DNA from: Agathobaculum sp. NTUH-O15-33
GTDB lineage: Bacteria; Bacillota; Clostridia; Oscillospirales; Butyricicoccaceae
DNA length: 64,000 nt
Direction: 5' to 3'
Assembly (NCBI RefSeq): GCF_033193315.1
Contig: NZ_CP136187.1
Coordinates: 1-64,000, forward strand
The notes beneath the pieces were generated by a model. That model searched no databases and was not told the origin of the DNA. It saw nothing but the letters and a program-made list of their open reading frames with translations. The position numbers and the translations under genes were made by a program. Positions 8,504 through 17,273 of the stretch are shown here, piece after piece (the stretch's first letter is position 1; each line of letters opens with the position of its first letter).

Positions 8504-8700
8504 TTGGCTTGTCCTCCTTGATTTTCGTTGAGTTGGCGAAAACGGAGGACAAGCGGCGGGGAACGGCATCGGGGCAGACCGCCGCCGACTGTCAGAGAAT
8601 GACAAGGAAAAAGCCACGCCCGGCCGCATTTGGGCGCGGCTGGTAAAATGCTGTAACTTGCCGGAGATATAAGAGGGGATGGCCGATTTCCTGTCGAATG

Positions 8701-8742
8701 AAAAAACGCCGCAATCCCCTTGTCAGAGATTGCAGCGTTTTT
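8701..8742. terminator. Bidirectional rho-independent terminator
   Basis: AAAACGC-(C)-GCAATC pairs with GATTGC-(A)-GCGTTTT, with runs of T on both strands. It separates the sigma-like gene from the cargo block to its right. Confidence 0.75.
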
Positions 8743-8954
8743 TAGTTGGCTATGTAATCGGCATGAAGTGTTCCGGCATGTTCGCAACGGCAGGTTCCCC
8801 CGGTATCCGGGAACCTTGGTGCGTCAATCTTTCAACGGCATACGCACTCGTATATTCCCATAATTTGTTATGCCGGGGATTATACAGGGGGATTATGACA
8901 TTTCGCTTCCGTTTGACTGACATTAAAAGGACTTATATCGCAAGTTATGACAGA

Positions 8955-8995
8955 AAAATAGCCCGCTGAAGTTTTTAGCTTCAACAGGCTATTTC
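8955..8995 (-). terminator. Terminator of the 8996 response regulator gene
   Basis: On the minus strand AAATAGCC...GAAG pairs with CTTC...GGCTATTT and is followed by a T-rich tail. It starts directly after the stop codon. Confidence 0.75.
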
Positions 8996-9691
8996 TTAAT
9001 TATCTTTAGGGTTTAACCGGTAGCCGAGATCATGGACGGCTTCAATTTCAAGCCCCGGCTCTTTCTTGCGCAGGCGGCTGACGTGCTTGGAGATGGTGTT
9101 GGCGCTGCCCACATATTCCTCATTCCAGACCTGCCCGAATATCTGCTCGTAGGTATACACCCTGCCGGGATTTTCGGCGAGGAGCCGGAGCATGTCGTAT
9201 TCCTTGCGGGTGAGGTTCATGGGTGAGCCTTTGAAAAAAGCCGTCCTCCGCTCAGGGTTCATGATCAGGCTGCCACAGGAAACAATCGAATAGGTTGGTT
9301 CGTGGATATGGTTCAGCTCTGTGTAGCGCCGGATCAGTGACTGTGTGTGCAACATGCAGTCCTCCAGATCGTCCGGCCCCTGTGGTTTTATGAGGTAATC
9401 GTCCGCGCCGGAGGAGATCGCCTGTGCTTTCTCAGTCAGATCGCCCTTGGAGGACATGGCTATAATAGGCAGCGTTTTCATCTTGCGAATTTCTTTTAAC
9501 AGCAGCAATCCATCTGTTTCGCAGAGAGACACATCCATGATGAGAACCGTGTAATCCCGTGTCATCAGCTGCTTCAGCCCATCGTGAACCGAGGTGGCGT
9601 AGTACACGTCAGTCCAGTCGTTCTGCAGGTGGTATTTGATCCGTTTGCAGCTTTCCAGATCATCGTCAATAATTAAAATTTTATTCTCCAT
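8996..9691 (-). CDS. OmpR-family response regulator
   Basis: The start is the ATG at 9691 (MENKILIIDDD), which has AAAGGAG 5 bases upstream; a longer frame to 9718 lacks a site. The receiver domain has acidic residues D10-D11, phospho-acceptor D53 (VLIMDVSL) and the conserved lysine in YLIKPQGP. The C-terminal winged helix ends RVYTYEQIFGQVWNEEY...KHVSRLRKK. It lies directly downstream of the giant surface-protein gene on the same strand, with its own terminator behind it. A histidine kinase is encoded at 18892, but it might equally pair with the regulator at 16578. Confidence 0.93.
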   Translation of the reverse strand: MENKILIIDDDLESCKRIKYHLQNDWTDVYYATSVHDGLKQLMTRDYTVLIMDVSLCETDGLLLLKEIRKMKTLPIIAMSSKGDLTEKAQAISSGADDYLIKPQGPDDLEDCMLHTQSLIRRYTELNHIHEPTYSIVSCGSLIMNPERRTAFFKGSPMNLTRKEYDMLRLLAENPGRVYTYEQIFGQVWNEEYVGSANTISKHVSRLRKKEPGLEIEAVHDLGYRLNPKDN

Positions 9692-9745
9692 ATGCACTCC
9701 TTTCCCCGCCCTGTTCATGGCAGTGGCTTCGTGTCTGAAACACTG

Positions 9746-9778
9746 GAGGGGACGGCAGTAAAAACCGCCGCCCCCGTT
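9746..9778 (-). terminator. Possible terminator after the giant surface-protein gene
   Basis: A GC-rich imperfect hairpin (GGGGACGGC facing GCCGCCCCC) lies just past the stop codon on the minus strand. The T-run is weak, so read-through into the response regulator gene is possible. Confidence 0.4.
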
Positions 9779-9783
9779 TCTGA

Positions 9784-12700
9784 TTATTTTTCCTTTCTCG
9801 CGCCGTCCGCGCCGATCTCATAGCCGTCCACTTTTGTATTTACAGCCATTGTGCCGTCAGCGTTAAAGTAATACCATTTGCCGTCAATCTCTTTCCAGCC
9901 GATAGCCGCGCCCCCGGTTGTCCAGTAATACCACTTATCTGCCGTGGTATCCTGTTTCCAGCCCTCGTGCATCACGCCGTCAGCATTGAAGAAGTATCGC
10001 AGGCCGTCCACGGTCTGCCAGCCAGTAAGTGCTTTTCCGTCCTTGTAGCAGAGCCAATGACCGGAATCGTTCTTTGTCCAGCCCTGTGCGCTCACCGGGT
10101 CAATCACAAGCTCCACGAACCGGTGCAGTACCGCCGAAGCCTCGGCACGGGTAGCCGCCCCCTGCGGGTCAAAGCGGTTGCCGTCCCTGCCCATGAGGAC
10201 ACCGGCCTGCTGCATGATGGAAACGTCTTTTGCCGCCCACTCGCTGATGGAAGCGTTATCCGCAAAGGTCACAGCTTTATGCGGGGAGGCGATGGAATAG
10301 CCCATCTTCCCGGCGTAGTTCACCATGATGACCGCCATCTGCTCACGGGTGATTTCCAGATCAGGGCTGAATAATTTGTCGCCAGTTCCGCTTACGATGT
10401 TCTTCTGCGCCGCCCATTCCACATAAGGGGCATAGTAGGCATTCACTTTCACATCAGTGAAGCTGGAAGTCTTGTAGTCATTCGGGTTGATACCGGCCAG
10501 ACGCCCCAAAGCGGTCACAAACATACCGCGTGTCATAGTGCTGTCCGGGGAGAACGTAGTCTTTCCGGTTCCGTTAAGCAGTCCACGGCTCGTCACATAC
10601 TCAATATCCGATTTTGCCCAATGATTGGCAATATCGCCAAATGCCTGTGCGCTGGCCTTGTAGCCGACCGCATAAGTAGAATAGTGGCTGGTAATGACAA
10701 CCGCCGCTTTCCGATTGGTATCGTAGGTAGAGAGCTGGCCATGAGGAACGCCATCCCCGTCAATGTAGTATACCTGCACATTTTCCGCTTTTTCATTTGC
10801 TCCCAGCGTGTAGGGGATCGCGATGTAGACGCTGCCCGTTCCAAAATCGGTGATACGCTTGCCGTCCCCATAGGTTGCCGTGAAGTCGAACACCGGGCGG
10901 GAGCCGATGAGCGTCTTTGCCTCGCCGGTCAGTTTGCTGTTATCTGCCTTTGCCGCTGTGATTGTCACATCGGCCTGCGCCTGACTGTTCATCTGCTGGA
11001 TCGCTGTCTGGCTGAACCGTATGGTTACGGTATCGCTCTTAATTTCAACCGCGCCAACGTTGTTGCTAATCAGGCTGTCCTGCACAGTTTTCGGCAGGTT
11101 GGCGGTGATCTGCGTCGCGGCCTTGTCGGTTGCGACATTGATCACCACGGAAACATCCTTGACATTGACGCCCTGTTTCTGCGCCTCGGCCTTCGCCGCC
11201 GCAATCGCGTCATTGACGTTCTGGTTTGTCACGGTCACATTTGCGTTGCCGCTCCCGTCCACGGTCACATTCGTTGTGGTGGAGCCGGTCATGGATTGCG
11301 ACGGTTTGTCGGTCTGGCTGCCGGAAGAAGAACTGCCGCCGGAACCACTTCCCCCACCAGAGGAACCGCCGCCGTTATAGCTAAAGGTTGCGGAAATCGT
11401 ATGATTGGCAGTTACACCGCTAAAGGTATAAGTGCTGATTCCCCCTTGGTTTACGCCGTCAACAGTCACAGACGAAATGCTGTAATTGCTGTTTGCAGTA
11501 ATCGTAAATGTTTGGTTTGCACCGTCATTTACGTTCACTGTGCCGCTCGGTGAAATAGAACCACCAGTCCCCGCACTTGCGGTAATTGTGTGAGATACGG
11601 CAACAGGCGAATCCTTATAGGTCGCTGCTACGGTTACGGCCTTTGCGGGCATCGTAATCGTTGTGGTGGCACTGGCTGCGTTTCCGAAGCTCACGCCGTC
11701 CGCGCTTATCCACTTGTCAAATATTTGTCCCTGCGGTGCTGGGCCTGCCGTAATCGACACCACCGCACCCGCTTCATAGCTGCCTCCACCTGTTCCATTT
11801 GTAACTGTTAAAATATACTTCGTGACAGGAGTGCTTGTCACAGTTACCGTGGCCGTCCCGCTCTTTGTGGTGTCCACAGTGGACGTGGCGGTTACGGTAA
11901 GGGTCGCCGCCGTTTCATCAGACGCTACGGTCAAAAGTCCGCTGGTACTGATACTTGTGCCAGCTTTGCCGCCGGTTACCGTCCATGTCACGGTCTGTGC
12001 GGGGCTGTCCGTTCCTGTCACGGCTGCGCCAAATTGCTGTGTCATTCCTTTTTGCACACTTGCGGTTTTTGGCGTTATCTCCACGGAGGTGACGGTAGGT
12101 GCGGGGATGCCGCCGGAGTAAACCGGCGTGACTGTGATATTCCAGTCCAGTGTGAATGTCACCGGGTTTGAGGTATCGTCGGTCAGCGTTGTCCCGCTTG
12201 CCGTCCATTTTTCAAAGGTATAGCCGTTGTCAGCCGTTGCCTGTAATTTCACGGATTTGGAGTTGTGTGTGTAACTGGTCAGCATAACTGTCCCGCCCTC
12301 CGTGGCGGGAACGGTCAGGCTCAACGTATCTGACAGCTTGAGGGAAGCCAATGGGTTCTCTTCGCAGCCCAGATAGGTCAGGCTCATCAGGCCGGAAACA
12401 TCCAGCGCCGTCAGATGGTTATTGGAGCAGTCCAGCTCGGTCAGGCTCGTCAGGCCGCTCACGTTCAGCGCCGTCAGCTGGTTCTTGTAGCAGTACAGCT
12501 CGGTCAGGCTCGTCAGGTCGCTCACGTTCAGCGCCGCCAGCTGGTTTTTGGAGCAGTCCAGCTTGGTCAGGTCCGTCAGGCCGCTCACGTCCAACGCCGT
12601 CAGCCGGTTATTGGAGCAGTCCAGCTCGGGCAGACTCGTCAGGCCGCTCACGTTCAGCGCCGTTAGCTGGTTATTGTAGCAGTCCAGATAGGTCAGGCTC

Positions 12701-15700
12701 GTCAGGCCGCTCACGTTCAGCGCCGTCAGCTGGTTATCGTTGCAGGACAGACCTCTCAGGCTCGTCAGACCGCTCACGTTCAGCTCCGCCAGCTGGTTAT
12801 AGTAGCAGTACAGATAGGTCAGGCCCGCCAGACCGCTCACGTCCAGCGCCGTCAGTTCGTTAAATGTGCAGTTCAGCTCGGTCAGGCTCGTCAGGCCGGA
12901 CACACCCAGTGTCCCGGTGAGTGATTTGTTATATAAGTTCAATACGGTAATTCTTTTAGGACTGCTGCTGTCCCATGTGGCAAAGTCCCATGTTGCCGGA
13001 TCGTCCTTTGTGGCGGACAATCCGTTACTGTCAATCATCGCATTGATCACCGCCACGTCGCCGTCATGGTAGCCGTCTTTGTTGGCATCGTTGGGGTCAC
13101 TGCTTCCGTCATCATAAACCGGGGTGATTATGATATTCCCGTTCAGTGTAAATGTCACCGGGTTTGCGGTATCGTCGGTCAGCGTCACGCCCTCCACTGT
13201 CCATTTTTCAAAGGTATAGTCGGTATCCGCCGTTGCCTGTAATTCCACGGATTTAGAGCTGTGTGTGTAGCTGGTACATTCAACCGTCCCGCCCGTCGTG
13301 GCGGGAACGGTCAGGCTCAACGTATCTGACAACTTGAGGGAAGTAAGTGGGTTAGAGTTGCAGTACAGCTGGGTCAGGCTCGTCAGGTCACTCACGTTCA
13401 GGGTCGTCAGTTTGTTAACGATGCACTCCAGCCTGATCAGGCTCGTCAGGCCGCTCACGTCCAACGCCGTCAGCTGGTTATTGTTGCACACCAGATGGGT
13501 CAGGCTCGTCAGGCTGCTCACGTCCAGCTCCGTTAGCTGGTTGGAGCTGCAGTCCAGCGTGCCCAAGTTCGTCAGGTCACTCACGTTCAGCGCCGTCAGC
13601 TGGTTCTTGTTGAAGTTCAGCCTGGTCAGGCTCGTCAGGCCGGAGACATCCAGTGTCCCGGTGAGGGACTTATTCCGTAAGTCCAGCTCGGTAATTCTTT
13701 TAGGGCTGGTACTGCTCCATGTGGCAAAGTCCCATGTTACAGGGCCGTCCTTTGTGGCCGATAATCCGTTGTTTTCAATGATCGCATTGATCGCCGCCAC
13801 ATCGCCGTCGTGGTAGCCGTCGCCGTTGGTATCGTCGGGGTCGGTGCTTTCGTCAGCATATACCGGCGTGACGGTGATATTCCCGTCCAGCGTGAATGTC
13901 ACCGGGTTTGCGGTATCATCGGTCAGTGTCACGCCCTCCGCTGTCCACTTCTCAAAGGTATAGCCGGTATCAGCCGTTGCCTTTAATTTCACGGATTTAG
14001 AGCTGTGTGTGTAGCCGGTACATTTAACTGTCCCGCCCTCCGTGGCGGGAACGGTCAGGCTCAACGTATCTGACAACTTGAGGGAAGCGAATGGGTTATT
14101 CCCGCAGTACAGCGCGGTCAAGTTCGTCAGACCGCTCACATCCAGCGCCGTCAGCTGGTTGGAGTTGCAGTACAGCTCGGTCAGGCTCGTCAGGTCGGAC
14201 ACATCCAGCGCCGTCAGCTGGTTGGAGCTGCAATTCAGCTCGGTCAGGCTCGTCAGGCCGGACACATCCAGCGCCGTCAGTTGGTTGGAGTTGCAGTATA
14301 GCACGGTCAGGCTCGTCAGGCCGGAGACGGAAAGCGCCACCAGTTGGTTATAGCGGCAGTCCAGATAGGTCAGGCTTGTCAGGCCAGAAACGTCCAGCTC
14401 CCCAGTGAGGGATTTGCTGGATACGCCTAATTTTGTTATTCTTTTGGGACTGTTGCTGTCCCATATGGTAAAACTCCAATCTGCCGGGTCGTCCTTTGTG
14501 GCAGACAATTCGTTGCTGTCAATCATCGCATTGATTACCGCCACATCGCCGTCATGGTAGCCGTCGTTGTTGGCATCGTCCTCGGAAGGCTGCTGAATTT
14601 TATCTGCCAGAGCTTTCCAGTTGGTGCTGGCAGTAGTACCGGTGTATCCGGTACCGTCTGCAGGGACTATAATTTTGAGCGACGCAGAGGTACCTGAAAA
14701 CACGTAAAGTCCTAAAGTGGGGGCGTTCTTCCCAGTGAATGTAACTTCCGCAAGGAGCGCACAGCTATCGAACACTTCATTCCCGATGGATGCCAGAGTG
14801 CTTGGCAGCTTGACTGATTCTAAGCCTCTGCAGCTATAAAACGTCTTTCGCCCAATAGAGGTCAGGCCAGTACAGCCAGACAAATCCAGAGATGTAAGTG
14901 CCATAAGGCATCCGTAAAACGCCATCTCCCCGAGAGAGCTCAGGCTATTGGGCAGGTTGATGGTTTCTAGTTTCGTACAATTATTAAATGCGTTAGTTTC
15001 GATAGAGGTCAGGTCAGTACAGCCAGACATATCCAGAGATGTAAGCTTCCGACACTCGCTAAACGCACGGTTCCCGATGGAGGTCAGCGTGTTCGGCAGT
15101 TGGATATTCGTCAGCCCGTCAAAGCAATAAAACGTATATTCCCCAATAGAGGTTAGGTCAGTGCAGCCGGACAAATCCAGAGATATTTCCCCATCTTGGG
15201 AACAGTAGCTGAACGCACGGTTCCCGATGGATGTCAGCGTGTCAGGCAGTTGGATACTTGTCAGGTTCGTGCAATTGGAAAACGCATTGTCCCCAATGGC
15301 GGTTACGGTATCCGCCAGTACAACAGAGAGTACATTCGGGTATTGATTGTCCGTTGATATTTGGCTATCACTCCTCCATGCCGTTGTGCCATCATCGCTG
15401 CTGATGGTCAGTTCGCAACTGTCCGGGTCAAAGGAATAGCCGTCACCGGTAATAGGCGTACCGGCAGGCATCGACGCATTCAGTAGCGTAGGGAGAGCGC
15501 CGCAGTCCGATGGAACCGCACCCTCGGCCCCGCAGACGGGACAGGCTGTGTTCATATCCCCCTCCACACATGGCTCATCACAGTCGCAGACCGGCGGCTG
15601 AACATTTTGTCCGGAATTGCCGTTGTCCTGTGCAGCACACAAGTCGCAGGTATAGCCGCAGGGCGTATCCGCCACTGCCTCCACATAACCGCAGGCGTCA

Positions 15701-16272
15701 TCATGCTCATGAGGGCAGTCCTGCACCTCGGTCACGCAGCCTGTTTCCTCGCTGCAAAAATGGGTGCATTCCGTAGGTTCTTTTTCTGTCGCATCTGACG
15801 GAGTGGCGTCATTGTCGGATACGCTGTTGTCATCTGGGTAACATTCTGCGGTGTGTTCATGCACACACTTTGTCACTTCTTTATAGCAGTCCTCGGTATG
15901 GCCCAGGCCACCCTCTCTGTCGGCTTCGCCGCCATTCACCTTGTGTTCATGGGTACAGGGCGACCCGTCTGTCCCCTCCGAGTAACCGCATTCCTCCGTG
16001 TGGACAGGGTGGTGCTCACATAAGCCGCCGCTTTGTCTCGCTTCCGCCGCAAATGTCTGAATCGGCATCATGGTGAACACCATGCAGACGGTCAACGCCG
16101 CCGCCATCACCCTGCGCCGCATGGTCGGGCGCGCCAGTGTTCCCACTGCGTCAATCCCACGGCAGACCGCCGCCATCAAAAGGAGCAGCAGCAAAATCGG
16201 ATATTTTAATCCTTTGTGTTTTTTCCCGCTTTGTACCAATGACTGCGGGAGTTTCCTAAACCAGTTGTTCAT
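9784..16272 (-). CDS. Giant LRR surface protein with SLH and cell-wall-binding repeats
   Basis: The protein has 2162 residues. A hydrophobic segment and signal-like stretch end near AFA-AEA (about residue 75). A Cys/His-rich region (about 80-230, repeated CxHEHxxxC-like units) follows. Then comes a BspA-type LRR block (about 280-560: IGNRAFSYCS-like units). Three modules follow, each made of a dockerin-like EF-hand (NGDGYHDGDVAAIN), 21-residue LTSLTELDCSNNQLTALDVSG repeats and a TGYTFEKWT-type domain. Next are a Big_2-like Ig domain, an InlB-B-like domain, a Ser/Gly linker, three SLH domains (about 1877-2057) and choline-binding-type GWK...WYYFNADG repeats to the end. It should sit on the cell surface and bind host or bacterial ligands. 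AATGGAGG precedes the ATG. Regulators flank it on both sides. Confidence 0.93.
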   Translation of the reverse strand: MNNWFRKLPQSLVQSGKKHKGLKYPILLLLLLMAAVCRGIDAVGTLARPTMRRRVMAAALTVCMVFTMMPIQTFAAEARQSGGLCEHHPVHTEECGYSEGTDGSPCTHEHKVNGGEADREGGLGHTEDCYKEVTKCVHEHTAECYPDDNSVSDNDATPSDATEKEPTECTHFCSEETGCVTEVQDCPHEHDDACGYVEAVADTPCGYTCDLCAAQDNGNSGQNVQPPVCDCDEPCVEGDMNTACPVCGAEGAVPSDCGALPTLLNASMPAGTPITGDGYSFDPDSCELTISSDDGTTAWRSDSQISTDNQYPNVLSVVLADTVTAIGDNAFSNCTNLTSIQLPDTLTSIGNRAFSYCSQDGEISLDLSGCTDLTSIGEYTFYCFDGLTNIQLPNTLTSIGNRAFSECRKLTSLDMSGCTDLTSIETNAFNNCTKLETINLPNSLSSLGEMAFYGCLMALTSLDLSGCTGLTSIGRKTFYSCRGLESVKLPSTLASIGNEVFDSCALLAEVTFTGKNAPTLGLYVFSGTSASLKIIVPADGTGYTGTTASTNWKALADKIQQPSEDDANNDGYHDGDVAVINAMIDSNELSATKDDPADWSFTIWDSNSPKRITKLGVSSKSLTGELDVSGLTSLTYLDCRYNQLVALSVSGLTSLTVLYCNSNQLTALDVSGLTSLTELNCSSNQLTALDVSDLTSLTELYCNSNQLTALDVSGLTNLTALYCGNNPFASLKLSDTLSLTVPATEGGTVKCTGYTHSSKSVKLKATADTGYTFEKWTAEGVTLTDDTANPVTFTLDGNITVTPVYADESTDPDDTNGDGYHDGDVAAINAIIENNGLSATKDGPVTWDFATWSSTSPKRITELDLRNKSLTGTLDVSGLTSLTRLNFNKNQLTALNVSDLTNLGTLDCSSNQLTELDVSSLTSLTHLVCNNNQLTALDVSGLTSLIRLECIVNKLTTLNVSDLTSLTQLYCNSNPLTSLKLSDTLSLTVPATTGGTVECTSYTHSSKSVELQATADTDYTFEKWTVEGVTLTDDTANPVTFTLNGNIIITPVYDDGSSDPNDANKDGYHDGDVAVINAMIDSNGLSATKDDPATWDFATWDSSSPKRITVLNLYNKSLTGTLGVSGLTSLTELNCTFNELTALDVSGLAGLTYLYCYYNQLAELNVSGLTSLRGLSCNDNQLTALNVSGLTSLTYLDCYNNQLTALNVSGLTSLPELDCSNNRLTALDVSGLTDLTKLDCSKNQLAALNVSDLTSLTELYCYKNQLTALNVSGLTSLTELDCSNNHLTALDVSGLMSLTYLGCEENPLASLKLSDTLSLTVPATEGGTVMLTSYTHNSKSVKLQATADNGYTFEKWTASGTTLTDDTSNPVTFTLDWNITVTPVYSGGIPAPTVTSVEITPKTASVQKGMTQQFGAAVTGTDSPAQTVTWTVTGGKAGTSISTSGLLTVASDETAATLTVTATSTVDTTKSGTATVTVTSTPVTKYILTVTNGTGGGSYEAGAVVSITAGPAPQGQIFDKWISADGVSFGNAASATTTITMPAKAVTVAATYKDSPVAVSHTITASAGTGGSISPSGTVNVNDGANQTFTITANSNYSISSVTVDGVNQGGISTYTFSGVTANHTISATFSYNGGGSSGGGSGSGGSSSSGSQTDKPSQSMTGSTTTNVTVDGSGNANVTVTNQNVNDAIAAAKAEAQKQGVNVKDVSVVINVATDKAATQITANLPKTVQDSLISNNVGAVEIKSDTVTIRFSQTAIQQMNSQAQADVTITAAKADNSKLTGEAKTLIGSRPVFDFTATYGDGKRITDFGTGSVYIAIPYTLGANEKAENVQVYYIDGDGVPHGQLSTYDTNRKAAVVITSHYSTYAVGYKASAQAFGDIANHWAKSDIEYVTSRGLLNGTGKTTFSPDSTMTRGMFVTALGRLAGINPNDYKTSSFTDVKVNAYYAPYVEWAAQKNIVSGTGDKLFSPDLEITREQMAVIMVNYAGKMGYSIASPHKAVTFADNASISEWAAKDVSIMQQAGVLMGRDGNRFDPQGAATRAEASAVLHRFVELVIDPVSAQGWTKNDSGHWLCYKDGKALTGWQTVDGLRYFFNADGVMHEGWKQDTTADKWYYWTTGGAAIGWKEIDGKWYYFNADGTMAVNTKVDGYEIGADGARKEK
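12357..14400 (-). repeat. Three arrays of 63-bp coding repeats (LRR units)
   Basis: The DNA repeats with a 63-bp period, one 21-residue leucine-rich unit each. Three arrays lie near 12357-12905, 13350-13655 and 14095-14395, separated by nearly identical EF-hand-like and TGYTFEKWT-domain segments. Corresponding points of successive modules are about 740 bp apart (for example NGDGYHDGD near 14570, 13830 and 13090). The arrays hold different numbers of units, which points to recombination between repeats. Confidence 0.85.
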
Positions 16273-16577
16273 AGTAAAACCTCCATTTCAAATTAATTTT
16301 ATAGCCATATAGCATTTCACATCTTTCTTATAGCGAACTGTCGCAGGGACGCTGCATATGTCCTCCCGCACATCGCACGATATAAAATCCTCCTTCCCCC
16401 AATATGCAAAAAGGAAGCGCTCCCGCGCTCCCGAATCCTTGCCCTGATTATATCAATTTCCAAACAATTTGTGGCGGAAAAGAAGAAATCTTATAACATT
16501 CTTATAATTTGTATCTATGTGTTTTCCCCCTGCCCGTGCTATACTGAACCCATAAGCAAGGAAAGGAGGTACGGCGA
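16273..16577. other. Divergent regulatory region between surface protein and response regulator
   Basis: This 305-bp region must hold promoters for both divergent genes. On the plus strand there is a TATACT -10 at 16540-16545 with a poor -35, preceded by an 11-bp-period direct repeat. A further CTTATAG-like copy lies near 16329-16335. No gene was found in this stretch. Confidence 0.6.
16490..16508 (+). promoter_or_regulatory. Direct repeat CTTATAAC-N3-CTTATAAT, likely response-regulator site
   Basis: Two copies of CTTATAA start 11 bp apart (16490 and 16501), one helical turn, just upstream of the -35 region of a promoter whose TATACT is at 16540-16545. OmpR/PhoB-type regulators bind direct repeats with this period. 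The neighbouring gene encodes such a regulator, so autoregulation and control of the divergent surface protein are plausible. Confidence 0.5.
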
Positions 16578-17273
16578 TTGGCGTCTGTATTGTTTATCGA
16601 CGATGATATGAGCTTTCTGCGGGTCAACCGCATTTATTTTGAGAAGCATGGCTTTCGGGTATTTACGGCGAAGAATGTTTCGGAAGCACGGGAAATCTGG
16701 ACAGGCGAAGCTCTGGACTGTATTGTGCTTGATATACTGATGCCGGAAACGGACGGATGGGAAATCTGCCGCCAGCTTCAGGAAAAAGAGATGCCTCCGG
16801 TCATCTTCCTCACCAGTCTGACCGAGCAGGAGTGTATTTATCGGGGATTTGAGCTGGGCGCAGCGGATTATCTCACAAAGCCCTACGAACTGCGGGAATT
16901 GGAACTGCGCGTGAACGCACGCATTCGGGGAAATCATGGCATCCGGCGGGAGCTGCTTTCATTCGGGCCGCTGGTCATCGACGGTAGTCTGCGGCGGGCG
17001 ATGGTAAACGGAAGTGCGCTCGCGCTTACTGCTTACGAATTTGACATCCTGCTTCTGCTGGCCCGCCAGCCTGAAAAGATATTTTCCTTGGACGAAATCT
17101 ACCGCGAGATTTGGAAGCTGCCTGATCTGGGAAATGTGCAGACTGTGCGTACCCATTTGGCGCGGATGCGCTGCAAGCTGGAGGACGCGCTCCCCGATTA
17201 TCAGTATATTGGCCGACGGTGGGGTAAAGGATTTTATTTCCGTCCAAACGGAAAAGAGGAAGAAGCCGATTAA
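16578..17273 (+). CDS. OmpR-family response regulator
   Basis: The protein has 231 residues and a TTG start with GAAAGGAGGT upstream. The receiver domain has D8-D10, phospho-acceptor D52 (IVLDILMP), the switch threonine/serine in FLTSLTE and the lysine in YLTKPYE. The C-terminal winged helix (LTAYEFDILLLLARQ, VRTHLARMRCKLED) is of OmpR type. It is one of the few plus-strand genes of the element and is divergent from the giant surface gene. Its stop overlaps by 4 bp the stop of the convergent surface-protein gene at 17270. It probably pairs with the kinase at 18892, which lies on the same strand beyond that gene. Confidence 0.93.
   Translation: MASVLFIDDDMSFLRVNRIYFEKHGFRVFTAKNVSEAREIWTGEALDCIVLDILMPETDGWEICRQLQEKEMPPVIFLTSLTEQECIYRGFELGAADYLTKPYELRELELRVNARIRGNHGIRRELLSFGPLVIDGSLRRAMVNGSALALTAYEFDILLLLARQPEKIFSLDEIYREIWKLPDLGNVQTVRTHLARMRCKLEDALPDYQYIGRRWGKGFYFRPNGKEEEAD

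Larger units (their letters stand above)
8504..8995. other. Intergenic region with two terminators and a hairpin
   Basis: No gene was found in this stretch. It holds a bidirectional terminator-like hairpin (8701-8742), a GGTTCCC/GGGAACC hairpin near 8792-8814, and the terminator of the response regulator gene (8955-8995). The promoter of the sigma-like gene should lie between 8504 and 8700, but no clear -35/-10 pair was picked out. Confidence 0.5.

Noticed and set aside
12351..12905. Regular 63-bp repeats that resemble a CRISPR array
   Set aside because: They are in frame with a leucine-rich repeat protein, have no variable spacers and no cas genes nearby.
16300..16600. Small RNA gene in the divergent region
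   Set aside because: Only promoters and direct repeats are visible; no stable hairpin with a T-run.
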